6,790 bases of DNA from Frankiales bacterium (GTDB taxonomy: Bacteria; Actinomycetota; Actinomycetes; Mycobacteriales; Jatrophihabitantaceae): contig JAOPUY010000236.1 of the NCBI GenBank assembly GCA_025963265.1, positions 1-6,790 of the forward strand, written 5' to 3'. The notes beneath the pieces are model-generated. The model searched no databases. It had not been told where the DNA came from and worked only from the letters and a program-made list of their open reading frames with translations. The position numbers and the translations under genes were made by a program. Positions 1-6,317 of this stretch are shown here, piece after piece (within the stretch, counting starts at the first letter, position 1; the number at the start of each line of letters is the position of its first letter).

Positions 1-1926
1 GGCTCGCTCGTCCAGCACCTCGACCCGGAGGACCTGTTCACGGTCACCAAGCAGGGGTTCGACTTCTACCACCGGGTGTTCGACTACCGGTACCCGTTCG
101 GCAAGTACGACCAGCTCTTCGTCCCCGAGTTCAACGCGGGCGCGATGGAGAACGCCGGGTGCGTGACCTTCCTCGAGGACTACGTCTTCCGCAGCCGGGT
201 GACCGACGCCCGCTACGAGCGCCGCGCCGCCACGATCCAGCACGAGATGGCCCACATGTGGTTCGGCGATCTGGTGACGATGAAGTGGTTCGATGACCTG
301 TGGCTCAACGAGTCCTTCGCCGACTGGGCCGCGGCCATGTCCCAGTCCCAGGCCACCCGCTGGACGAATGCCTGGACCACTTTCGCCAACGTGGACAAGA
401 CGTGGGCCTACCGGCAGGACCAGCTGCCCTCCACCCACCCCATCGCGTGCGAGATCCCGGACGCCGAGGCGGTCGAGGTCAATTTCGACGGGATCACGTA
501 CGCCAAAGGGGCGAGCGTGCTCAAGCAGCTCAGCGCCTATGTGGGGATCGATGAGTTCCTAGCGGGCGTGCGGCAGTATTTCGCCGACAACGCCTACGGC
601 AACACGACGCTGCCCGACTTCCTCAAGGCGCTCAACGCGGCCTCGGGCCGGGAGCTTTCGGAGTGGTCCAAGGTCTGGCTGGAGACCTCCGGCCTGAACA
701 CCATCACGCCGGTCTACGCGGTCGATGACGCGGGCGTGTTCACCGCGTTCGCGCTGACCCAGGACGCGCCGACCGTCACCGCCAAGGACAACGTGCTGCG
801 CCCCCACCGGCTGGCCGTCGGCCTCTACTCCTACAACGAGGCGGGCGAGCTGGTCCGCACCGACCGGGTGGAGCTCGACGTGCTCGGCGAGCGGACCGAG
901 GTGAGCGAGCTGATCGGAAAGCCGCGGCCCGACTTCATCCTGGCCAACGACGACGATCTGACGTACTGCAAGCTGCGGCTGGACTCGCACAGCCTGGCCA
1001 CGCTGCGCGCCGGCGGTCTCGGCGCCCTGACCGACTCGTTGACCCGCGCGGTCTGCTGGGTGGCGGCGTGGGACATGGTGCGCGACGGCGAGCTCGCGGC
1101 CCGCGACTACCTGGACTTGGTCATCGCCGGCTCCCCGCACGAGACCGAGATCGGCGTTATCCAGTCCGCGCACCGGCAATTGCTGCGCGCGTTGGAGATC
1201 TACGCCGACCCCGAATGGGCGCCGACCGGGCGCGCTCGCTTCGCCGAGGTCGCCATCGACGCCCTGCGCGCGGCCGCACCCGGCTCGGATCACCAGCTGG
1301 CCTGGGCGCACGCCGTGCTCGGCTCCGCGACGACGCCGGCCCAGACGGACTTCCTGGCCGCCGTCTACGCCGGCCAAGAAGTCGTCGACGGCCTGGTGAT
1401 CGACACCGACCTGCGCTGGGCGATCCTGCAGAGCCTGGTCGCGCGGGGGCGGGCGGCCCAGCCCGAGATCGAGGAGCAGGCCGCGCGGGACAAGACCTCG
1501 GCCGGCATCCGGGCCAAGGCGACGGCGCAAGCCCTCATCCCCACCGCCGAGGCCAAGGAGGCCGCCTGGAACGCGGCGATCTACGACGAGTCGCTCAGCA
1601 ACGCAGTGATGCGCGCGACCCTGGTCGGCTTCAGCCACCCGCTGCAGGCCGCGCTCGTCGCGCCCTACGCCGAGCGGTACTTCGGCGCGGCGGCCGAGGC
1701 CTGGCAGCGGCGCACCTCGGAGATCGCCCAGGACATCGTCGTCCTGCTCTTTCCGTCCTGGGGCGACTCGATCACCGCCCGCACGGTGGAGCTGGCCGAT
1801 GAGTTCCTGGCCGACACCAGCCGGCCGGCGGCACTGCGCCGGCTCATCTCCGAGGGACGGGCCGACATCGAGCGGGCGCTGCACGCCCGCGCCGCCGACC
1901 AAGCAGCCGCCCGCACGGCCGAGTAA
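1..1926 (+). CDS. pepN: Aminopeptidase N, M1 zinc metallopeptidase (5'-truncated)
   Basis: Cytosolic zinc aminopeptidase that removes N-terminal residues from peptides. The frame is open from base 1, so the start lies outside the window; 641 residues are present, about three quarters of the roughly 850-residue actinobacterial PepN. Numbering from the first codon here, the substrate-binding GAMEN motif is at 47-51. The zinc site HEMAH is at 81-85, with the third ligand Glu104 (in LNESF) at the expected HEXXH-X18-E spacing. Tyr167 in ITYAKGASVL fits the catalytic tyrosine. The rest, from about residue 250, is the helical ERAP1-like C-terminal domain, ending at TAA. No frameshift or internal stop is seen and all catalytic residues are present, so it should be functional. 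It converges on tmsB, with a hairpin between them. Seen: motifs and frame. Known: M1 family role. The first Met-like codon at 76 (GTG) is an internal valine, not a start. Confidence 0.96.
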   Translation, partial: GSLVQHLDPEDLFTVTKQGFDFYHRVFDYRYPFGKYDQLFVPEFNAGAMENAGCVTFLEDYVFRSRVTDARYERRAATIQHEMAHMWFGDLVTMKWFDDLWLNESFADWAAAMSQSQATRWTNAWTTFANVDKTWAYRQDQLPSTHPIACEIPDAEAVEVNFDGITYAKGASVLKQLSAYVGIDEFLAGVRQYFADNAYGNTTLPDFLKALNAASGRELSEWSKVWLETSGLNTITPVYAVDDAGVFTAFALTQDAPTVTAKDNVLRPHRLAVGLYSYNEAGELVRTDRVELDVLGERTEVSELIGKPRPDFILANDDDLTYCKLRLDSHSLATLRAGGLGALTDSLTRAVCWVAAWDMVRDGELAARDYLDLVIAGSPHETEIGVIQSAHRQLLRALEIYADPEWAPTGRARFAEVAIDALRAAAPGSDHQLAWAHAVLGSATTPAQTDFLAAVYAGQEVVDGLVIDTDLRWAILQSLVARGRAAQPEIEEQAARDKTSAGIRAKATAQALIPTAEAKEAAWNAAIYDESLSNAVMRATLVGFSHPLQAALVAPYAERYFGAAAEAWQRRTSEIAQDIVVLLFPSWGDSITARTVELADEFLADTSRPAALRRLISEGRADIERALHARAADQAAARTAE

Positions 1927-1935
1927 ATAGGGATT

Positions 1936-1987
1936 GTGCGGCCAGAAATCGCGGTTTAGCTCCGAAGAGCGCGAGTTCTGGCCGCAC
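1936..1987. terminator. Long hairpin between convergent pepN and tmsB
   Basis: Arms 1936-1947 (GTGCGGCCAGAA) and 1976-1987 (TTCTGGCCGCAC) are perfect 12-bp complements. After one A/G mismatch, 1949-1952 pairs with 1971-1974, extendable to 1953/1970. The apex contains a nested GCTC-CGAA-GAGC mini-hairpin (1959-1970), which competes for base 1970. It fills most of the 74-bp gap between two gene ends, which suits a bidirectional terminator. There is no T-run on either strand, as is common for actinobacterial terminators. It could instead be a copy of a dispersed intergenic palindrome; only a genome search can tell. The base pairing is certain, the function inferred. Confidence 0.7.
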
Positions 1988-2000
1988 TAGGCGGTGAAGG

Positions 2001-3266
2001 TTAGGAGGCCCAGTTGGGGCGCAGCGGGAAGCCGGCGTTGCCGTCGCTGGCGACCTTGACCGCAAGCACCTGATGCAGCTGGATGCCGTTGGTCTCAAAG
2101 CCGATGCGCGAGCCGGCCATGTACAAGCCCCAGACCCGGGCGGTGGCCAGTCCGACGTCGGCCACGCAGTCGTCCCAGTTGCGCTCGAGGTTGGCGCACC
2201 AGTCGCGCAGGGTCAGCGCGTAGTGCTCCCGCAGGTTCTCCTCGTGGCGCACCTCCAGGCCGGCGTTCTGCGCCTCGCTGATGATCCGCCCGGACCCGGT
2301 CAGCTCTCCGTCGGGGAAAACGTAGCGGTCGATGAAGTGCCCGGGCAGCGCCTTGGCGATGTTGTCCGGCCGCGTGATGCAGTGGTTGAGCAGCCGGCCG
2401 CCCGGGCGCAGCTTGTCCCGGATGAAACCGAAGTAACTCGGGTAGTTACCGATGCCGACGTGCTCGAGCAAGCCGATCGATGAGACCGCGTCGTAGTCTC
2501 GGCCGGTGGCGTCGCGGTAGTCGGAGTGCCGGATGGTGACCAGGTCGGCGAGGCCCTCGCGCTCCGTCTCGGCTTGGGCCCAGGCCGCCTGTTCAGCCGA
2601 CAGGGTCACCCCGAGCACGGTGACGCCGTAGTGCCGCGCCGCGTGCCGCGCCATGCCGCCCCAGCCGCAGCCGATGTCGAGCAGTCGCATCCCGGGCTCG
2701 AGGCCGAGCTTGCGGGCGACCAGGTCGAACTTCTCCTCTTGCGCCTCCTCCAAGCTGGCGTCCGGCTTGGGGTAGACCGCGCAGGTGTAGGCCATGGACG
2801 GGCCGAGCACCTTCTCGTAAAAGGCGTTCGAGACGTCGTAGTGGTGGTGGATCGCCTCGGCGTCGCGGCCGCGGGAGTGCCGCAGCCCCTCCACCGTCCG
2901 ACGCCAGCGGGGCAGCGCCTCCTGAGCGGGCGGCTCAGGCGGAACCAGGTTCTGCACGCCGAGAGTGCGGATCAACTCCGTCGCCTCGCGGATCGAGGGG
3001 CGCCGGAAACGCCAGCTTTCCAGGAGCTTGAGGGCCTCGTAGGGATTGCCGGGGTGCGAGCCCTCCATCGAGAGGTCGCCGCTCACGTAGGCGCGGGCCA
3101 AGCCCAGGTCGCCCGGTGCGGTGGCCAGGTAGCGCAAGCCGCGCTCGTTGTTGAGCACGAGCTTGATCTTGGCGTCCTCGGGGCCGAAGCTGCTGCCGTC
3201 GTAGGCGCTGAACTTCAAGGACGGCGCCTCGACCGTCAGAGTCCGCACAATGTCAGCGATCTTCAT
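2001..3266 (-). CDS. tmsB: SAM-dependent fatty-acyl methyltransferase, TmsB/BfaB-like (CFA synthase family)
   Basis: 421 residues, the usual length for this actinobacterial branch of the cyclopropane-fatty-acid synthase family. An N-terminal acyl/lipid-binding part (1-135) precedes the methyltransferase fold. Visible motifs: HYDVSNAFY 142-150, YTCAVY 160-165, SAM-binding LLDIGCGWGG 195-204, GLLEHVG 265-271 and FIDRYVFPDGEL 311-322. Cys162, Glu268, His295 and Tyr349 fall where E. coli Cfa has its bicarbonate-site residues. The predicted reaction is methyl transfer from SAM to the double bond of an oleoyl-type phospholipid chain, leaving a 10-methylene group. Pairing with the FAD oxidoreductase upstream favours 10-methyl branching (tuberculostearate type) over a cyclopropane ring; sequence alone cannot exclude the ring. 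The ATG overlaps the tmsA stop (ATGA, 3263-3266), and an AGGA at 3272-3275 sits 5 nt upstream inside tmsA, indicating translational coupling. No tmsC-like gene follows: the next gene is convergent pepN. Confidence 0.85.
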   Translation of the reverse strand: MKIADIVRTLTVEAPSLKFSAYDGSSFGPEDAKIKLVLNNERGLRYLATAPGDLGLARAYVSGDLSMEGSHPGNPYEALKLLESWRFRRPSIREATELIRTLGVQNLVPPEPPAQEALPRWRRTVEGLRHSRGRDAEAIHHHYDVSNAFYEKVLGPSMAYTCAVYPKPDASLEEAQEEKFDLVARKLGLEPGMRLLDIGCGWGGMARHAARHYGVTVLGVTLSAEQAAWAQAETEREGLADLVTIRHSDYRDATGRDYDAVSSIGLLEHVGIGNYPSYFGFIRDKLRPGGRLLNHCITRPDNIAKALPGHFIDRYVFPDGELTGSGRIISEAQNAGLEVRHEENLREHYALTLRDWCANLERNWDDCVADVGLATARVWGLYMAGSRIGFETNGIQLHQVLAVKVASDGNAGFPLRPNWAS

Positions 3267-4675
3267 CGTCGTCCTACCGCCTTTTCGTACATTCCGGTCA
3301 GCCGATGCTCCGGATCATATTTGTCTTTGAGCTGCCGGTACACCTCGCCGCCGTACATGGCGTCGAAGGTCTCGCGGTCGTAGTAGGCGTCGGAGTACAG
3401 CGACTTGTGCCCGTGATGAGCGGCGACGGCGGCCTCGACGCGGCGATTGAGGTCGCCGTCGACATCGCCCGGCGCGATCGGGACCGTCCCCCAGAAGCCG
3501 ACGTTGACGTAGACCTGGCCCGGGTGCAGGGGGTACAGCGGCCAGGTCCGGGCCGAGCTCGGGTCACCGGCGACTGACTCGCGCAGCTTCAGCGGGCAGA
3601 GCCAGACCGGCGCCATGGGGACGTTGTCGGCAAACCAGCGCAGGAACGCCGCCGTCTGGCCCAGCGGGATCTCGACGTCCTGCACGACACGCTCGCGCGG
3701 ACCGATCCCCTTGACGCGATCGATCTTGGCCGCGACCTGGTAGCGGTGGTCCAGCGAGACCAGCCGGTGGTAGAAGTCGCTGCGGCGGTACTTGGCCGGC
3801 CAGAGCTTGCGCAACGTCGGATTCTGGGCGCCAAAGGCCCCCGAGCACCAGAACCAGTCGGTGTCCCAGCGCCAGATGTAGTCGTGCACGCTGAGGCAAT
3901 CGCGTTCGCGCTCGCGGATGGAGCGGTAATAGATCTGCTGGCCGGTGTAGTCCGAGGCCTGCAGCTGCCCCGCCTCGGCCGGCCACTCGACCCACCGCCC
4001 GAGGCTGAGGTAGGCCTCGTCCGGGCCGAACACCACGCCGTCGAGGAATTCGACGGGCTCGCCGTCCCAGCTGCGCTTGGCGCTGATCTCATCGACCGCC
4101 GCGCACAGCGCGTCGAGGTCGGCGAAGCGGACGTGCCGCAGCGCCACGTGCGGGCGCACCGGCTCGAGCGCGATCTTGAGCCGCACGGCGTAGCCGAGAC
4201 TGCCGTAGGAGTTCGGGAAGCCCTCGAAGAGGTCTGGGTGCGACTCGGGGCTGACCGTCAGTAGCTCGCCCGCGCCGGTCAGGATGTCCATCTCCAGCAC
4301 CGCCTCGTGCGGCAGCCCGTCGCGGAAGGAGGAGCTCTCGATGCCGAGGCCGGTGACCGCGCCGCCGAGGGTGATGGTCTTCAACTGCGGGACCACCGTC
4401 GGCATCAAACCGTAGCCGAGGGTCGCGTCCACCAGCCGCTCGTAGGTGCAGACGCCCTGCACGTCAGCGGTGCGGGCGACCGGGTCGACGTTGAGCACTC
4501 CGCTCAGCCCGGACACATCCAGCCCGGGGGCGTCGGTGCTGGCCCGAGGGCGGAACAGGTTCGAGGTTCGCTTGGCGAGCCGGACGGGCTGACCAGTCGG
4601 AATCGCCGCATAGGAGGCCCGCAACGCCGCCACTGCGGCGGCGTGCGCGTCGGAATCGGTCATGATGGTGCTCAT
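3263..4675 (-). CDS. tmsA: FAD-binding oxidoreductase, TmsA/BfaA-like (DHCR24-type fold)
   Basis: 470 residues. The N-terminal half is a PCMH-type FAD-binding domain (about 25-175): see VPQLKTITLGGAVTGLGIES (95-114), HEAVLEMDILTGAGELLTVS (123-142) and SYGSLGYAVRLKI (156-168). The C-terminal part carries a Trp/Tyr-rich substrate region (YIWRWDTDWFW 266-276) and the family-typical ending YDPEHRLTGMYEKAV (453-467). It resembles FAD oxidoreductases of the delta-24 sterol reductase type, which reduce carbon-carbon double bonds. In Mycobacterium chlorophenolicum the paired genes are bfaA/bfaB, and in other actinobacteria tmsA/tmsB. There this protein reduces the 10-methylene acyl intermediate to 10-methyl. 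It is the first gene of the pair and overlaps tmsB by 4 nt. I chose the ATG at 4675 because an AAGG lies about 9 nt upstream; the in-frame ATG at 4663 has no good ribosome site. No transmembrane segment or signal peptide is seen, so it is probably cytosolic and membrane-associated through its lipid substrate. Confidence 0.85.
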   Translation of the reverse strand: MSTIMTDSDAHAAAVAALRASYAAIPTGQPVRLAKRTSNLFRPRASTDAPGLDVSGLSGVLNVDPVARTADVQGVCTYERLVDATLGYGLMPTVVPQLKTITLGGAVTGLGIESSSFRDGLPHEAVLEMDILTGAGELLTVSPESHPDLFEGFPNSYGSLGYAVRLKIALEPVRPHVALRHVRFADLDALCAAVDEISAKRSWDGEPVEFLDGVVFGPDEAYLSLGRWVEWPAEAGQLQASDYTGQQIYYRSIRERERDCLSVHDYIWRWDTDWFWCSGAFGAQNPTLRKLWPAKYRRSDFYHRLVSLDHRYQVAAKIDRVKGIGPRERVVQDVEIPLGQTAAFLRWFADNVPMAPVWLCPLKLRESVAGDPSSARTWPLYPLHPGQVYVNVGFWGTVPIAPGDVDGDLNRRVEAAVAAHHGHKSLYSDAYYDRETFDAMYGGEVYRQLKDKYDPEHRLTGMYEKAVGRR

Positions 4676-4747
4676 CGCATAGGACCTTAATGGCGGGTTG
4701 TTTCTTCTCGGCTAACCAGTCGCCGCCGAGGTGAGAACCGCCCAAGC

Positions 4748-4768
4748 CTGATCGCGGGGAACGATCAG
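4748..4768. promoter_or_regulatory. 7-bp perfect palindrome at the DUF5130 stop, upstream of tmsA
   Basis: CTGATCG (4748-4754) and CGATCAG (4762-4768) are perfect inverted repeats around a 7-nt spacer. The right arm overlaps the stop codon of the DUF5130 gene (4765-4767), and the element lies about 73 bp upstream of the tmsA start. It could be a weak terminator separating the two minus-strand operons, although no T-run follows, or an operator for a dimeric regulator of tmsAB. A second, weaker 6-bp stem, CTCGGC/GCCGAG, lies at 4707-4730 in the same 89-bp gap. I found no convincing -35/-10 pair there. Confidence 0.35.
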
Positions 4769-5253
4769 CTCGTGCCGGCGGCGTCGGCCAGCTGCCGAAG
4801 GCCGTTGACGATGCCGCCGGTCAGATCGCCGCTGCTGAAGGACCCGCGCATGGCCAACGCGGCCAGACCGGCGACCCGGTTCGGAATCCGCTGCGAGGAG
4901 AGCCCGCCGGTCACGATCTCCAGCCGACGCTGGGCCGGCGAGATGGCGATCAGCACCGGGGCCTCGTGGGTCTCGGCCAGCTTGGCGAACATCTGCTCGG
5001 CGGTCGAGCGGGTGACTCCCGGCAGGTCGCCGACGTAGACGCTGAAGGTCAGGCCGGTCTCGCTGGAGGCCAGCGTGAGCGCCTCGTCGATCCGAGCGAG
5101 CTGGGTTGGCTTGAACGGGCGGTCCGGGCTGCCCAGCGGCGCGCGGGGGACGGTGAAGTCCTTCTGCACGGCCTCGCCGGTCGCGACCTCTTGGCCCTTG
5201 CTGGCGCCGGGCTCGGCTTCGCCGCCCGCGCCCCCAATCAGATCACCACTCAC
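4765..5253 (-). CDS. DUF5130 (TPM-like) protein, possible respiratory supercomplex factor
   Basis: 162 residues with the start chosen here. An acidic, low-complexity N-terminus (about 1-40) precedes a compact alpha/beta domain. Recognisable stretches are ARIDEALTLASSETGLTFSV (about 73-92), YVGDLPG, APVLIAISPAQRRLEIVTGG and GDLTGGIVNGLRQLAD, all as in DUF5130. Members have a TPM-like fold. From memory, the mycobacterial member (Rv2468c; MSMEG_4692, PRSAF1) was reported with the CIII2-CIV2 respiratory supercomplex; a role here is inferred from that and from adjacent ctaJ. No membrane segment or signal peptide is seen. Start: the first in-frame GTG (5262) lies inside the ribosome binding site GGAGG (5262-5266). 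The GTG at 5253 sits 8 nt after it and overlaps the end of ctaJ by 11 nt, so 5253 is preferred and coupled translation is likely. No enzymatic function is known to me. Confidence 0.85.
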   Translation of the reverse strand: MSGDLIGGAGGEAEPGASKGQEVATGEAVQKDFTVPRAPLGSPDRPFKPTQLARIDEALTLASSETGLTFSVYVGDLPGVTRSTAEQMFAKLAETHEAPVLIAISPAQRRLEIVTGGLSSQRIPNRVAGLAALAMRGSFSSGDLTGGIVNGLRQLADAAGTS

Positions 5254-5527
5254 CGCTGGCACCTCCAGACGCTACGGCCGGGTCGGCCACTGATCCCGTG
5301 ATGGCCAGCCGCGCCGCGGCGTCGGCGGCCGTGAGCGACTGCAGCTGCGACACCGGGCCGGCGTGGGCCGGATGCGGCAGATACCAGACGGCCTTGTACT
5401 CCCAGGGGCCGCCGGGACGGTAGCGCGGAGCGCGCACGGCGCCGGGGCCCAGGATCACGGCGGCGAACACGGCGAACGCCGCGATCGGAATCCCCGCAAA
5501 GACCAGCACCGTCTCGACGATGCTCAT
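5243..5527 (-). CDS. ctaJ: aa3-type cytochrome oxidase accessory subunit CtaJ-like
   Basis: 94-residue membrane protein. One N-terminal transmembrane helix (about 4-28, VETVLVFAGIPIAAFAVFAA and onward) is followed by the basic, aromatic segment PRYRPGGPWEYKAVWYLPHP (34-53) and an Ala-rich tail. This layout and motif fit the CtaJ subunits described in the mycobacterial cytochrome bcc-aa3 supercomplex. The gene directly precedes the DUF5130 gene, as I recall for mycobacteria. Start: an ATG 12 codons further upstream is possible (5563), but the ATG at 5527 follows a near-ideal AAGGAGG (5534-5540) with a 6-nt spacer, and the extra residues would be unlike the family. It is probably the first gene of a two-gene operon with DUF5130. 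The name rests on motif memory and context, not on a search. Confidence 0.75.
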   Translation of the reverse strand: MSIVETVLVFAGIPIAAFAVFAAVILGPGAVRAPRYRPGGPWEYKAVWYLPHPAHAGPVSQLQSLTAADAAARLAITGSVADPAVASGGASGEW

Positions 5528-5533
5528 ATGCGC

Positions 5534-5540
5534 CCTCCTT
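5534..5540 (-). promoter_or_regulatory. Ribosome binding site of ctaJ
   Basis: AAGGAGG on the minus strand, 6 nt before the ATG at 5527. It is the strongest Shine-Dalgarno match in the window and fixes the ctaJ start, ruling out the upstream in-frame ATG at 5563. Confidence 0.85.
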
Positions 5541-5610
5541 GGTGGACCACATACCGGATCCATGGGTCAGCTGCCCGTGTTCTGGCCAACTGGTCGTGCT
5601 TCGGCTGCAC

Positions 5611-5616
5611 ACGTTA
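5611..5616 (-). promoter_or_regulatory. Possible -10 element for the ctaJ operon
   Basis: In the 163-bp gap between the HNH gene end and ctaJ, the minus strand reads TAACGT, fitting the loose actinobacterial TANNNT, 83 bp upstream of the ctaJ ATG. No good TTGAC-like -35 lies at the right spacing, so this is only a candidate. A promoter is nevertheless expected in this gap. I see no clear terminator for the HNH gene in it. Confidence 0.2.
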
Positions 5617-5690
5617 TCGAAACCGGAACTCAGGTGAGAGCGCCGGGTGCCCATGTGTGCCGCGCGACCCAGCATGGCCGAACTTCCAGC

Positions 5691-6212
5691 CTAGGAGGCG
5701 GACGCCTCGGCGATCGGCGATTCATAGCCGAGGTAGCGGTCCCAGGTCGGATCGCGCTTGGCCCAGCCCAGCACGAGCGCCACCGTCGGCGGCGGCTGGA
5801 CGGGCACCCGAGACAGCGACCAGCCGATCTCGGCCAGCAGGCGGTCGCCCTTGCGGTGATTGCAGCGGGCGCAGGCGGCCACCACGTTCGTCCACTCGTT
5901 ACGACCGCCGCGCGAACGCGGGATCACATGGTCGATCGTGTCCGCGCGCAGGGCGCAGTAGACGCAGCGGTGCGCGTCGCGGGCGAGGATGGCCCGGCGG
6001 GTCAGCGGGATCTGGCGGCGGTACGGGACCCGGACGTAACGGCACAGGCGCACTACGCGGGGCACCTGGATCGCGTGGGTGGCCGAGTGCATGAGCTCGT
6101 CGCCGGCCTCGACCATCACCGCCTTCTCGGCAAGGATCAGCACCACGGCGCGTCGCATCGGCACGACACACAATGGCTCGTACGACGCATTTAGGACAAG
6201 CGTCCCCGCCAC
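5691..6212 (-). CDS. HNH endonuclease-domain protein (Rv2469c-like)
   Basis: 173 residues with the start chosen here. The N-terminal part opens with TLVLNASYEPL, the hallmark of a conserved actinobacterial HNH family, and a beta-rich region follows. The C-terminal part is a zinc-structured HNH domain: CVYC (Cys83, Cys86), DTIDHVIPRSRGG with Asp94 and catalytic His95, Asn109, and CARCNHRKG (Cys114, Cys117, Asn118). Both CXXC pairs and the DH-N-N core are intact, so metal-dependent nuclease activity is plausible. The biological substrate is unknown to me. Fixed chromosomal context beside ctaJ and pepN argues against a homing or phage nuclease. Start: a GTG at 6221 is in frame, but its G is the last base of the GGAGG at 6221-6225. 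The GTG at 6212 has ideal 8-nt spacing and gives a family-like N-terminus. The gene is transcribed divergently from mscS. Confidence 0.88.
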   Translation of the reverse strand: MAGTLVLNASYEPLCVVPMRRAVVLILAEKAVMVEAGDELMHSATHAIQVPRVVRLCRYVRVPYRRQIPLTRRAILARDAHRCVYCALRADTIDHVIPRSRGGRNEWTNVVAACARCNHRKGDRLLAEIGWSLSRVPVQPPPTVALVLGWAKRDPTWDRYLGYESPIAEASAS

Positions 6213-6220
6213 CGGCCTCA

Positions 6221-6225
6221 CCTCC
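6221..6225 (-). promoter_or_regulatory. Ribosome binding site deciding the HNH gene start
   Basis: GGAGG on the minus strand, followed 8 nt later by GTG at 6212. The GTG at 6221 begins within this site and cannot be used with it. The DUF5130 gene has the same arrangement (GGAGG at 5262-5266, GTG at 5253). Confidence 0.75.
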
Positions 6226-6269
6226 GAGTGTGCCCCTAGTCAACCTGACGAACGCTGATCGCGCACGCA

Positions 6270-6278
6270 CTATTTACC
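6270..6278. promoter_or_regulatory. AT-rich patch in the HNH/mscS divergent gap, possible promoter core
   Basis: The sequence CTATTTACC is the only clearly AT-rich patch between the divergent HNH and mscS genes. It could supply a -10 region in either direction (TATTTA on plus, TAAATA on minus). No well-spaced -35 was found for either, so the call rests on composition and position only. Confidence 0.2.
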
Positions 6279-6317
6279 GGGACAGTGGCGCAGATCGCTG
6301 TGGCAGGCTTGCCAGCT

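Noticed and set aside
559..1902. Long open frame of 447 codons on the minus strand, antisense to pepN
   Set aside because: It is a high-G+C shadow of the pepN frame: low-complexity G/R/V/D composition, no recognisable motif and no ribosome site, while pepN has all its catalytic motifs.
2001..3266. Mycolic acid cyclopropane synthase reading of the methyltransferase
   Set aside because: Those proteins are shorter, near 290 residues, and lack the N-terminal extension; the 421-residue length and paired FAD oxidoreductase fit TmsB better.
2526..3383. 285-codon plus-strand frame antisense to tmsB
   Set aside because: Composition is rich in V, A, L, G and R without domains; the opposite strand carries an unmistakable methyltransferase.
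3564..4092. Overlapping minus-strand frames inside tmsA
   Set aside because: Arg/Ala/Ser-rich out-of-frame translations of tmsA with no motif and no start context.
5528..5563. Upstream ATG at 5563 for ctaJ
   Set aside because: The AAGGAGG with ideal spacing points to 5527, and the 12 extra residues would place charged and Pro-rich sequence before the membrane helix.
5363..6194. Two long plus-strand frames spanning ctaJ, the gap and the HNH gene
   Set aside because: Both run antisense to the HNH gene, which has complete CXXC and DH motifs; their products are low-complexity Arg/Gly/Pro/Ala sequence.
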